Part shown: positions 53,038 through 61,827 of the stretch, piece by piece
Layout of the letters: every line of letters starts with the position of its first letter
Numbering within the stretch: the first letter of the stretch is position 1
Source: an uncultured Oscillibacter sp.
Lineage (GTDB): Bacteria; Bacillota; Clostridia; Oscillospirales; Oscillospiraceae
Length of the DNA stretch: 64,000 bases
Direction: 5' to 3'
Assembly (NCBI GenBank): GCA_910578935.1
Contig: CAJTSM010000007.1
Location: forward strand, 52,218-116,217
The notes under the pieces: generated by a model
Databases searched by the model: none
Told to the model about the DNA's origin: nothing
The model's input: the letters and a program-made list of their open reading frames with translations, nothing else
Program-made: the position numbers and the translations under genes

Positions 53038-53864
53038 GAAAAAAACCTTCGTTCTGGAGAGTACTGCGCTTTTTGTTCCTGGGCTTCTTTGTGCTGATTT
53101 CAATCGGTCCCTTGGTTTGGATTGTCATGTCTTCGTTCAAGTCAAACCGCGAGATTCTGTCGTCGGCGTTTTCACTGCCCACCTCTCTTGATCCAATCGG
53201 CTATATCACGGCATTGGAAATGGCCCCGATTTTCACTTTCTACAAAAACAGCGTCATCATCTCCGCGCTGAGCACACTGCTGAATGTCGTGGCGGTGTCT
53301 ATGGCGGCATATGTTCTGGCCCGGCACAAATTCAAGGGCAATACGTTCATCCTCCTGATGCTGTCCATGTCCATGCTGATTCCCACCGCGTCGCTGCTGA
53401 TGCCCATCTATAAAATTATGACAACGCTGGGTCTGTTCAACACACGGCTGTGTTTGATCCTGGTATATGCGGCCCTGGGCCTCCCCACCTCACTGTTCAT
53501 ATTCCGAAGTTATTTTCAAGGAATTCCAAAAGAGCTGGAAGAGGCCGCCTACATAGACGGCGCGGGCTTTTTCCGCACCTTCTTCACAATCGTATTCCCC
53601 CTGGCAAAGCCCGGGCTGGCCACCGGTGCGATCCTTCAATTTCTAACCAGTTGGAACGAGTTCATGTTTGCCCTGATCTTAACCTCCAGTACAGAGGTAC
53701 GGACGCTGCCGCTGGCGCTGAACTACTTTACCTCCCAGTTCTCGTTTAACTTCACCGCCATGTTCGCGGCTCTGACTATGGTCATCCTGCCCAGCGTCGT
53801 GGTCTATGTCCTCTTGCAGGAGCAGATTACCAGCAGCATGGTAGACGGCGCAATCAAAGGATAA
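53034..53864 (+). CDS. Sugar ABC permease, MalG type (second locus)
   Basis: A 276-residue inner-membrane permease with about six helices; the first is near residues 12-32. The EAA loop is ELEEAAYIDGAGFFRTFFTI and the end is ITSSMVDGAIKG. The start overlaps the regulator stop (ATGA) with GGGAGG 8 bases upstream. Confidence 0.92.
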   Translation: MRKKPSFWRVLRFLFLGFFVLISIGPLVWIVMSSFKSNREILSSAFSLPTSLDPIGYITALEMAPIFTFYKNSVIISALSTLLNVVAVSMAAYVLARHKFKGNTFILLMLSMSMLIPTASLLMPIYKIMTTLGLFNTRLCLILVYAALGLPTSLFIFRSYFQGIPKELEEAAYIDGAGFFRTFFTIVFPLAKPGLATGAILQFLTSWNEFMFALILTSSTEVRTLPLALNYFTSQFSFNFTAMFAALTMVILPSVVVYVLLQEQITSSMVDGAIKG

Positions 53865-53875
53865 TTTCCGTAAAC

Positions 53876-53897
53876 ATGCCGGTTTTCCGGCCGGCAT
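53876..53897 (+). terminator. Hairpin between permease and binding-protein genes
   Basis: ATGCCGG/CCGGCAT arms with an 8-base loop; short and without a T-tract, so probably an attenuator or mRNA boundary. Confidence 0.45.
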
Positions 53898-53947
53898 TAT
53901 AATAAAACTTCCACGGGAAATCACAAAACTTTTAAGGAGGAACAATG

Positions 53948-55216
53948 ATGAAGAAGTTATTGGCAGTGGCCCTGGCGGGCATGATGATGCTGGGTGTGCT
54001 GGCCGGCTGCGGAGGCGGGCAGGAGAAGGCCGCTTCCGGCGGCAGCGTAGTGGAAATCAATTTCCCCACCCACTGGGTCGGCATCAGCGTCACCGCCCCC
54101 TGGTTCCAGGAGCGGCTGTCCGCGTTCAACGAGCAGTACGGCGACAAAATCAAGGTCACTGTGGAAGAAATTGCCGGCGACCAGAACTACGTTGATAAAA
54201 TGAAAGTTCTGTACAGCTCCAAGTCCCTGCCCGACGCAATCAGCACCGGCGGCTACAATCTGATCGACTCTATGAAAGACCAGCTGGTGGATCTGACCGA
54301 CTACATGGATGACGAGTGGCGCTCCCGCGCCAGCGACATTTGCTGGGACGTCAACTCCCGGGACGGCAAAATCTATGGCATCCCCTACACCAGACAGGTG
54401 ATCGGCTACTTCTACAATAAAGACCTGTTCACGAAGGCCGGTATCGACAAACCCGCCGAAACCTGGGACGAGTTTTTCAGCCAGTGCGACAAGCTGCTGG
54501 CCGCCGGCATTACGCCGCTGTCCATGGATACCGCCGATTCCGGCTGGGTCACCTCTTTGATGCTGGGCGCCATGATCGGCCAGACCGAGGCGGGAGAGGC
54601 CTTCATGAATACCAATCTGCCCACTGATTACAACACCCCCGAGTTTATCGAAGCCGCCGGCAACATCCAGAAGATGTTCCAAAAGTACACCACGCCCGAC
54701 GCCGTAGGCGGCGCGTATGAGAACGCGGCCAGCAACTTCTTTATGGAGGAAACCGCCATTATCGCCAACGGCCCCTGGATGGTCAGCGATTTCTATGATA
54801 CCTCCCTGGTAGAAGACGGCTTTGCCGACAAAATCGGCACCGCCATGTACCCCGGCGGCGTCATGTACAACAGCGGCAAAATCGGTTTCAACATTGCTTC
54901 CAAAGATGAAAAGACACTGGAGGCTACCCTGACCTTTGTCAAGTTCCTGACCAGCGAGGAAAGCCAGCTGAAGATGTTGGAGATGACCGGCGACACTCCC
55001 GCCGCCGAGGGTCTTGCTTCCGACGCCGTAAAACCCCTGGTCAATGAGGTCATGGCCAACGGAGACGCGGCTTCCCGCTGCATCAACGACTTCCAGAGCC
55101 TGTGGTACGCCAATGTCATAGATGAGATCAGCGTGCAGTACCCCCTGCTGGCCCGTGGCCAGATTACGCCCGAGCAGTTCGCACAGGCGCTGACCGACGC
55201 TGCCGCAAAGAACTGA
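53948..55216 (+). CDS. Sugar ABC transporter binding lipoprotein (second locus)
   Basis: A 422-residue solute-binding protein. The lipoprotein signal runs MKKLLAVALAGMMMLGVLAG with cysteine at residue 21, then a short linker and the binding fold (VEINFPTHWVGISVT, SLPDAISTGGYNLIDSMK, TYAYDKD-equivalent YFYNKDLFTKAGIDKPAETW). Start at the second of two ATGs, 7 bases after AAGGAGG. Captures a glycoside or oligosaccharide for the GH4 enzyme downstream (inference). Confidence 0.9.
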   Translation: MKKLLAVALAGMMMLGVLAGCGGGQEKAASGGSVVEINFPTHWVGISVTAPWFQERLSAFNEQYGDKIKVTVEEIAGDQNYVDKMKVLYSSKSLPDAISTGGYNLIDSMKDQLVDLTDYMDDEWRSRASDICWDVNSRDGKIYGIPYTRQVIGYFYNKDLFTKAGIDKPAETWDEFFSQCDKLLAAGITPLSMDTADSGWVTSLMLGAMIGQTEAGEAFMNTNLPTDYNTPEFIEAAGNIQKMFQKYTTPDAVGGAYENAASNFFMEETAIIANGPWMVSDFYDTSLVEDGFADKIGTAMYPGGVMYNSGKIGFNIASKDEKTLEATLTFVKFLTSEESQLKMLEMTGDTPAAEGLASDAVKPLVNEVMANGDAASRCINDFQSLWYANVIDEISVQYPLLARGQITPEQFAQALTDAAAKN

Positions 55217-55326
55217 TTTCCCCGCGCTTACTTCACCATATGCTTCCCGGGGCATGCCTGGAAGGGTGTGCCCCGGGCGCCCAAGGACAGCCGTTCCGTT
55301 GGGCCGCGGAAATGGAGAGACAGGAT

Positions 55327-56199
55327 ATGCAAGTTAAAAAATGGAACATCGCGCTCTTTTTACTCCCGTGCCTTCTTCTCTTCGCCCTGATTTACCTGAT
55401 CCCCCTGCTGATGGTAATCGGGAGCTCCTTTTTTGAGTGGAAGGCGGGCGGCGTGTTTCGGTTTGTCGGCCTTGACAACTACATAAACGCCTTCCTGCAC
55501 GACAGCCGAATGATGACCGCCCTGCGAAACACAGCGATCTGGGTAGTTTTGCAGTCTGTCGTCCATGTTGGAATTGGCACTATTATTGCCTTTATGCTCG
55601 CCAGGAAACTGCGCGGCTGGAAGATTCTGCGGACTATTTATATGATCCCGAACGTCGTCTCTACGGCGGCCCTGGGCGTCATCTTCCTGAATGTCTTTAG
55701 TCCGAAATACGGTTTGATCAACTCCATGATCAGCCAGGTCACCGGGCTCACCTTCCAAAAAAACTGGTTTTTTGAGGAGGGTTCCGCCTTCCTGACCGTC
55801 ACATGGAGCTGGCTGCTGTACACCGGAATGATTATCATCGTGGTTCTGGCCGGGGTCTTAGCCATTCCGGAAGACATGATCGAAGCGGCAAGAATCGACG
55901 GCGCCACCGAGATGGCGATCAACTTCAAGGTCCGCCTGCCTATGATCCGCACTGTGCTGGGCACCAGCGTGATTTTGGCTGCGACCAGCATGCTGCGCGA
56001 GTTTGAGCTAATTTACCTGACCACAAACGGCGGTCCTGGGGACCTTACGCTGAACCTTCCGCTGTACCTCTATAAAACTTCTATGACGGACAACAATTAC
56101 GGTTACGCAAATATGATGGGCGTGGTCCTAATTGTTGCAGGCATTGTGGTGGTCCAGGCAATCAATAAGCTGTTCCGAATGGGCGATTCGGATTATTAA
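55327..56199 (+). CDS. Sugar ABC permease, MalF type (second locus)
   Basis: A 290-residue permease with six helices; the EAA loop is DMIEAARIDGATEMAINFKV. Start at the ATG at 55327, 9 bases after GGAGA. Its partner is the MalG-type permease upstream of the binding protein, an unusual split order. No ATPase is encoded in this locus. Confidence 0.9.
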   Translation: MQVKKWNIALFLLPCLLLFALIYLIPLLMVIGSSFFEWKAGGVFRFVGLDNYINAFLHDSRMMTALRNTAIWVVLQSVVHVGIGTIIAFMLARKLRGWKILRTIYMIPNVVSTAALGVIFLNVFSPKYGLINSMISQVTGLTFQKNWFFEEGSAFLTVTWSWLLYTGMIIIVVLAGVLAIPEDMIEAARIDGATEMAINFKVRLPMIRTVLGTSVILAATSMLREFELIYLTTNGGPGDLTLNLPLYLYKTSMTDNNYGYANMMGVVLIVAGIVVVQAINKLFRMGDSDY

Positions 56200-56223
56200 T
56201 CATGAGAAAGGCGGAGAGTTCCG

Positions 56224-57591
56224 ATGAAAATTGCAGTCATTGGCGGCGGCGGCGTCCGCTCCATGTTCCTGGCAAAAAGTCTGGCCCAAAGCGCTGAGGA
56301 ACTGGGCTTTGACGAGATCGTATTCATGGACAATGATGAAAAAAAGCTGAATACCTATGGACGGATGGCCGCCCGGCTGGTGAAAGAACTGCGGCCGGAA
56401 TTGAATTTCCGGCTGACTTCCGACGCCGTGGACGCCGTGAAAAACGCCGACTATATCATCACCACGATCCGTATGGGCGGAGACGCTATGCGGATTCAGG
56501 ATGAAAAAATTGCCTTGGCAAAGGGGCTGCTGGGTCAGGAAACCACCGGCGCAGCCGGGTTCTCCTTTGCCATGCGGTCCGTGCCCGCCCTGGCGGAATA
56601 CTGCGAATTGGCCAAAAAGCACGCCTCCAAAGGCGTGAAGGTTTTTAACTTTACAAATCCCGCCGGCGTGGTATCTCAGACTCTGCGCGATATGGGTTAT
56701 GATTTTACTTTCGGAATCTGCGACGCTCCCAGCAGCCTTCTCCACTCTTTTGCCAAACTCTATGGCGTTGAACAGGACGCTGTCACCGGTGACTGTTACG
56801 GCCTCAACCACCTCTCCTTCTTTGAGAGCGTAAAGCTGAACGGAAAGGAAATTATGCCGGAGCTGCTGAAAGACGAGCGGATTTATACGGATACGGACAT
56901 GCGGTTTTTCCAAAAGGACCTGGTGGAACACATGGGCTGCATCCTCAACGAGTATTTGTATTACTTCTTTTATCGGGAACAGGCCATCGAAAACATTCAA
57001 AACGCCCACGTCACCCGGGGCGAGGTTATTCAGGAAGTCAACCGGAATATGATGGAAGAGCTGTCCCAGATGGACATTGAGCGCGATTTCGCCGGCTGCC
57101 TGAAGGTATTTGACAAATGGTACGGCAAGCGGGAAGACGCCTACATGTCCAATGAAACCGGTATCAGCCGGGCAAAAACTCCCTATCACTTTGACATCTA
57201 TGAGAAAGACGCCGGAGGCTATGCGGGCGTAGCCCTGAAGTATATGCGGGCGAAAAACACCGGCAAGGAAAGCGAGATGATTCTCTGCGTTCCCAACCAA
57301 GGCGCGATTCCCGGCCTGTTGGACACCGATGTTGTGGAAATCACCTGCACGCTGAGGGACGGCGTTTATATTCCCCACAAGATCCGTCATCCGGGCGAGC
57401 TTCCGATGGAGCTGATCCGCCGCGTGAAACTCTATGAACGGCTGGCCTCTGAAGCCCTGCGGTCCAAAAACATTTCCAAAGCCATAGACTGCCTCATGGT
57501 TCATCCCCTGGTCAATTCCTATTCCCTTGCCAAGCAGCTGGTCCAGGAATATTTGGAAGCAAACCGCGAATACACGAAGGGCTGGAACTGA
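56224..57591 (+). CDS. Glycoside hydrolase family 4 enzyme
   Basis: A 455-residue GH4 protein. This family cleaves glycosides by a redox-elimination route using NAD and a divalent metal. NAD-binding VIGGGGVRSMFLAKSL is at residues 5-20; the metal/catalytic cysteine is in FGICDAPSSLLHSF, FTNPAGVVSQTL carries the loop before it, and GLNHLSFF the metal histidine. GH4 members act on 6-phospho-glycosides or free alpha-glycosides; the sequence does not resolve the sugar. The stop is one base from the kinase start. Confidence 0.88.
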   Translation: MKIAVIGGGGVRSMFLAKSLAQSAEELGFDEIVFMDNDEKKLNTYGRMAARLVKELRPELNFRLTSDAVDAVKNADYIITTIRMGGDAMRIQDEKIALAKGLLGQETTGAAGFSFAMRSVPALAEYCELAKKHASKGVKVFNFTNPAGVVSQTLRDMGYDFTFGICDAPSSLLHSFAKLYGVEQDAVTGDCYGLNHLSFFESVKLNGKEIMPELLKDERIYTDTDMRFFQKDLVEHMGCILNEYLYYFFYREQAIENIQNAHVTRGEVIQEVNRNMMEELSQMDIERDFAGCLKVFDKWYGKREDAYMSNETGISRAKTPYHFDIYEKDAGGYAGVALKYMRAKNTGKESEMILCVPNQGAIPGLLDTDVVEITCTLRDGVYIPHKIRHPGELPMELIRRVKLYERLASEALRSKNISKAIDCLMVHPLVNSYSLAKQLVQEYLEANREYTKGWN

Positions 57592-57592
57592 C

Positions 57593-58489
57593 ATGGAGTT
57601 TTTAGGCGGTGTAGGCTACACCAATATTGATCTGATCTATTCCGATATGGACCGTCTGCCGGCTACCGGTGAGGAGGTATTTTCCAGAAAGTTTGAAATG
57701 CATCTTGGCGGCGGCGTTCCCGCCACGCTGATTAACACCACCAGGCTTGGCATTCCTTCCAAGATTCTCACCTTCGTGGGGAAAGATGTCTTTTCCGACT
57801 TTGCCAGCAAATCGTTCGCTGAATACGGTGCGGAGATCATCAATCTCTATCATGGAGACGGCATGCCCGTGGTGCTTTCAACCGTCATGGTGTGTAATCA
57901 GGACCGGAGTTTCCTCTCCTTCTTTGACAAAAGCGCGGGACTGGACCGTTCGGACGAAGCCGTATACCGGCATCTCACCGGAGCAAAAATTGTGGATATG
58001 CACACAGGCTTCCTGAATGTCTACAAACGCCTGAAGGAGGAGGGAACCACTCTAATCTTTGACACCGGTTGGGAGGACGATCTCTCCATTGAAAAGTATG
58101 AGGAGTATCTGAAGCTGGCGGACTATTACTTACCCAACCAGAAGGAAGCCCTTAAAATTACGCAGACACAGACGGTGGATGCTGCGGCGGAAAAACTATC
58201 TGCGTATTTTCACGACGTCGTTATCAAACTGGACAAGGACGGCTGCCTCTTGAAAAATGAGAGAGGCACACAGTTTGTCCCGGCAATGAAAAACGTCCGT
58301 GCGGTGGACTCAACCGGCGCTGGAGACGCTTTCATGAGCGGTTTTATGTACGGCCTCTATTACAATTATCCCGTCGAGCAGTGCGTTCGGTTTGGCAACG
58401 TAACCGGGGGAACCTGTGTGCAGGAGATCGGCTGCCTCACCAAATATGTAAATGAAGGAAAACTGCTGGAGCTGGCAAAAACACTTTAA
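57593..58489 (+). CDS. PfkB-family sugar kinase
   Basis: A 298-residue ribokinase-fold enzyme. The substrate region GGVGYTNIDLIYSDMDRLPA and the double-glycine LGGGVPATLINTTRLG are at the N-terminus and the catalytic DSTGAGDAFMSGF near the C-terminus, with the anion-hole GAGD. It would phosphorylate the monosaccharide released by the GH4 enzyme. It begins one base after the GH4 stop, a tight coupling with no ribosome-binding site of its own. Confidence 0.9.
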   Translation: MEFLGGVGYTNIDLIYSDMDRLPATGEEVFSRKFEMHLGGGVPATLINTTRLGIPSKILTFVGKDVFSDFASKSFAEYGAEIINLYHGDGMPVVLSTVMVCNQDRSFLSFFDKSAGLDRSDEAVYRHLTGAKIVDMHTGFLNVYKRLKEEGTTLIFDTGWEDDLSIEKYEEYLKLADYYLPNQKEALKITQTQTVDAAAEKLSAYFHDVVIKLDKDGCLLKNERGTQFVPAMKNVRAVDSTGAGDAFMSGFMYGLYYNYPVEQCVRFGNVTGGTCVQEIGCLTKYVNEGKLLELAKTL

Positions 58490-58567
58490 AGATGAAATCG
58501 TGGGAAATCCCGATCCATGCCTGAGGCCAGTTCCCGCTCCTCCGGGATCACGCGGATTTCGCCGGCA

Positions 58568-58611
58568 TTAGGCCTGTTTGAAAAATGCCGGAAAAAGTTA
58601 CGAAAGCCTCT
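58568..58611 (+). repeat. Partial copy of repeat family R2
   Basis: TAGGCCTGTTTGAAAAATGCC is the R2 end, followed by GGAAAAAG; only one end is present, and it runs into the terminator ahead of the peptidase gene. Confidence 0.6.
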
Positions 58612-58634
58612 TGAAACTCAAGATCGAAAACGGC

Positions 58635-58671
58635 AAAGGCCGGGTTATTTTTTCAAAATAACCCGGCCTTT
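58635..58671. terminator. Bidirectional terminator between kinase and peptidase genes
   Basis: Seventeen-base perfect arms AAAGGCCGGGTTATTTT and complement around TTC, with A- and T-rich ends. Confidence 0.9.
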
Positions 58672-58706
58672 CTTCATCTCATAAGTCCCTCCGGCGGTTA
58701 GTGGGT

Positions 58707-61058
58707 TTACTCCAAGATATATCCATCTTCCCCGGCGGTGTAACGCTTCCCATCCACAGTGACGGTGGTATTTTTGAAGATGCTTCCGTCCGCATCCCGA
58801 TAGCGCCAGCCTTGGTCGTCCCGGGTCCAGCCCTCCATGTCCACTCCTTTGAATAGGTAACTGGTCAAGCCGATTGCCTCCCGGGTTTCGTCATCCTGGA
58901 AGTGCCACCACTCAGAGCTGAGTCCCCGCATCCCCACGCCAGTCATATACTTCTCTAAAAGCTTCGCGTGATCATTGTTCAGATATGCGGCGGAATACCA
59001 GCTGAGGTCATGGATGGCGCTCTGCATCTTCAACTCCTCTCCGCTTTTCTCCAGAGTCAGGTCCAGCGCGATGCCGCGGTTATGGGCGGAAGCCACCTTG
59101 GCCAGGAAGCTCCCCAGGTTGAAGCGGCCGTTATTGGTCATAATGGCGAAATAGGTGTCATATTGCTCCGGCTCTTCTCCCTCCTCCGGCTCTTCCTCAA
59201 ACGATTCATCTTCCTGGGGTTCTGTCCGGACCGGCATTTCCGGCTGAGGGTCCGGCTGCGGCACGACTTCCAGGCTTCCGCCCTCCCCCTCCTCCGGCAG
59301 AGTGAAAAAGGGCTGATCCGGGTCCAACGGGGGCAGAACAGGGGCTTCCTGCTCCGGCAGATTCTCCCCCGAAGCAGGAAGGCCGCCGGGGTCCAAACCC
59401 TCCTGGGCCTCTGCGGCAGCTTCCTCCTCCATCCGCAAGGCCAAATCCTCCCGGCTGATCTTCTCCCCGGTTTCCGGGTCGGTCAATAGGCCGTCCGACA
59501 AGTCCACTTCCCAGCCGGTAACAGGATCCAGAACTCTCGGCTCCTCATCTTCTCTCAGAGGCCTGCCCTCCGGATCCTCGTAGCTGTACACCAGGGCGGC
59601 CCAGTCCAACTGCGCGGCGGTGGTGTCGTAGAGAAAGCGGGTGGCCTCATTGGGGCGGAACGCCTCATAGATTTTTAGGCGGTACCCGTCCTTTTCCGCC
59701 GCCTGGGCGGCACTGAGAAGTTTCTTCGCGCATGGATAGAGATAGGGAACCAGGAACTGTTCGTCCGCCGTCCGGATATGCTCAAACCCCTGAACCACTT
59801 GATCCGTAATCAAGGCGACCGGGTTCTCATGCACCTTAAAAATAGAGCGGTAGCTGTTGGTAATGTCGTAGGCGCAGTGGTCCCCCACATACTCCGGCAA
59901 ATTGATCATACAGAACCGGCTGTCCACATATCCATACTGCTCCTTGTAGCGGACCTGAAACCAGTCCCCGCTTTCCTCCAGCACACAGAGGGCGGTTCCT
60001 CCGGGTATCTTTCCCAGGAAAGCCGACTCTTGATCCGCTTTCTCATAAAAAGGCTGTTCGATGACCGGCCAAACAGTGGCGTACAGCGGATCCGCAGACG
60101 CGGAGAACTCCGCCTCCTCCGCAGAGCGGACGGTATCATTTCCATCCTTGGCCACCACCTGAAAACGATGGCGGGTACCGGAGCCCAAGCGTCCCAGTTC
60201 ATAGGTAAAATTCTCCGCCGGTTTCAGGGTATCCAGCAGAGTCCAGCCCTCCGCGCTCCACTCCTGAAGCTCATAGTATTCCCCTCGGGTTTCGTCCCAC
60301 TCCAGGGTAAAGACCCGGGGCTCCGTCTCCCGGTAAACTAGGTTTAACTCGTCCCCCAACAGGTCCTGCCGTTCCACGCGGATCCGATTGGACGCAGGGC
60401 CGCAGAGAACATAGCCGTCCCCCTGAACGCCCGCCCGGACGTGAACCTCCAGAGGATGGTCATAACCAGGCAGAACCAGGTCGCCGTCTTTCTTATGGAC
60501 CTTCAAATCCACCTGTTTTTCAATGGTAGAGGCTACCCGGCGGGAAACGCCGTTCTCCAGGGTGAAGACTTCGTAAAGCTCCGGAACCTGTCCCGCCTGT
60601 TTCCAGGAGAGGGAGAGGCTTCCCGGTCCCGGGGTACCCACCACCTCCGGTGCGCTCAGCCCCACGTCCTTTACCAGCGCGCTTAAACCGGCGCCGGTAA
60701 CCCGCCGGGTAAATCCCAAAAGATTCTTCCCTTCCGCCACTACCTGAACCCGTAGCTCCATGGGCAGAGCGGCATCCTCCAGGAGAATCCCAGGTGTGCT
60801 GTAGTCCTTCTGAAAATGGGCATCCCCGCTTTTGATATCCAAGCGATAGAAGACGGAGGAAAAGACCTGCTTTGCCTGATCCGTCAGCTGCGCCTCCGGC
60901 CACTCCAGCCTGACGCTGCCGTCTGTGTTGAGGCAGAGGCGGAGTTCTTCTTCCTCAAACATAGGGCGGTCACCGCCAGGTATGTAAAAATAGGCAACCG
61001 CCAAGGCCAAAGCCGCCAGCACGGCGGCGGCTCCGGCAAGAATAAGTTTTCGATTCAT
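58707..61058 (-). CDS. Cell-surface VanX-like D-Ala-D-Ala peptidase with acidic insertion
   Basis: A 783-residue exported protein: an N-terminal hydrophobic anchor (LILAGAAAVLAALALAVAYF), three fibronectin-III-like beta domains (about 40-340, LSLSWKQAGQVPELYEVFTL), a bacterial SH3 domain (about 345-400, LCVLEESGDWFQVRYKEQYG), and an M15/VanX-type catalytic domain with KIYEAFRPNEATR, zinc ligands SAHNRGIALDLTL (His and Asp) and EWWHF (Glu and His). The catalytic domain is split by an acidic stretch of over 150 residues (EEEAAAEAQEGLDPGGLPAS, then EEEPEEGEEPEQ). The ATG at 61058 follows GGAGG at 11 bases. It would cleave dipeptide ends of wall precursors outside the cell. Confidence 0.82.
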   Translation of the reverse strand: MNRKLILAGAAAVLAALALAVAYFYIPGGDRPMFEEEELRLCLNTDGSVRLEWPEAQLTDQAKQVFSSVFYRLDIKSGDAHFQKDYSTPGILLEDAALPMELRVQVVAEGKNLLGFTRRVTGAGLSALVKDVGLSAPEVVGTPGPGSLSLSWKQAGQVPELYEVFTLENGVSRRVASTIEKQVDLKVHKKDGDLVLPGYDHPLEVHVRAGVQGDGYVLCGPASNRIRVERQDLLGDELNLVYRETEPRVFTLEWDETRGEYYELQEWSAEGWTLLDTLKPAENFTYELGRLGSGTRHRFQVVAKDGNDTVRSAEEAEFSASADPLYATVWPVIEQPFYEKADQESAFLGKIPGGTALCVLEESGDWFQVRYKEQYGYVDSRFCMINLPEYVGDHCAYDITNSYRSIFKVHENPVALITDQVVQGFEHIRTADEQFLVPYLYPCAKKLLSAAQAAEKDGYRLKIYEAFRPNEATRFLYDTTAAQLDWAALVYSYEDPEGRPLREDEEPRVLDPVTGWEVDLSDGLLTDPETGEKISREDLALRMEEEAAAEAQEGLDPGGLPASGENLPEQEAPVLPPLDPDQPFFTLPEEGEGGSLEVVPQPDPQPEMPVRTEPQEDESFEEEPEEGEEPEQYDTYFAIMTNNGRFNLGSFLAKVASAHNRGIALDLTLEKSGEELKMQSAIHDLSWYSAAYLNNDHAKLLEKYMTGVGMRGLSSEWWHFQDDETREAIGLTSYLFKGVDMEGWTRDDQGWRYRDADGSIFKNTTVTVDGKRYTAGEDGYILE

Positions 61059-61132
61059 TAGAACAGTATCCTCCACGGGTCAAACTGGGAAAGGCCCAGA
61101 GACATCTTAAACCCTTTGAGCCGAAAAAGCCG

Positions 61133-61801
61133 TCAAAACACGGCGTAGACCGTCTCATAATCCGGCCCTTTCTCCGTGTAGACGGTGAATCCGTCGTAGA
61201 CCAGCTCGCCGTCCTCCCCATCCACTACCAGGCAGCTGGGAGCATAATCGGAAGAAATTGGACGGCCGATGGCGGCATAAAGCTCGCTGACCGGGCGGCC
61301 CACCAGCCCTTGGGCGACGGCTTTGCGGTCTTCCGCCGGCTTTGGTTCCGGCTCAGGTTCCGGCTTGGGTTCCGGTTCCAGTGCCGGTTCCGGCTTGGAT
61401 TCAGGCTGCGGCTCCGGTTTCGGTTCGGGCTTTGGCTCCGGTTTCGGTTCAGGCTTCGGGGCAGGCGGATCTAGAGGCTTTTCCGGCTGGGCAGCGGGTG
61501 TTTCCGCCCCAGGGACCGGTTTTTCCTCATTTGGAGCCTCCGTCCGGGCGCCGCCGGAAGGAATTTCCGCCTGACCGGAATCCGGGTTTGCCGTCAATTC
61601 CGGCTGTTCCGCTTCAGATTCCTCCTGCGGCTTTACGGTTTCCTGAAGAGCTTCCGTTTCCGCAGGGGCCGGGTCATTCCGGGACGACGGCTCCGCGGCG
61701 GCGGGAGCGGGGGAATCTTCTGTCTGGGAAGCCTGACCGCCGCACGCACAAAGAGCGCAGAGCAAGGCGGCACAGAGCAGCATGTTCCAAAGCTTTTTCA
61801 T
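61133..61801 (-). CDS. Proline-rich lipoprotein
   Basis: A 222-residue lipoprotein: MKKLWNMLLCAALLCALCAC with the lipid cysteine at residue 20, then a disordered spacer with PEPK-type repeats (about 110-155, PKPEPKPEPKPEPKPEP), and a short folded end (DGEDGELVYDGFTVYTEKG) of unknown type. Such spacers reach through the cell wall. AAAGGAG precedes the ATG. It lies between two other exported proteins in the same direction. Confidence 0.8.
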   Translation of the reverse strand: MKKLWNMLLCAALLCALCACGGQASQTEDSPAPAAAEPSSRNDPAPAETEALQETVKPQEESEAEQPELTANPDSGQAEIPSGGARTEAPNEEKPVPGAETPAAQPEKPLDPPAPKPEPKPEPKPEPKPEPQPESKPEPALEPEPKPEPEPEPKPAEDRKAVAQGLVGRPVSELYAAIGRPISSDYAPSCLVVDGEDGELVYDGFTVYTEKGPDYETVYAVF

Positions 61802-61827
61802 ATAGTCGACTCCTTTATCTCGAAATC

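Noticed and set aside
53957..55255. 432-codon minus-strand open frame
   Set aside because: Antisense of a clear binding-protein gene; no start signal and glycine/valine-rich shadow composition.
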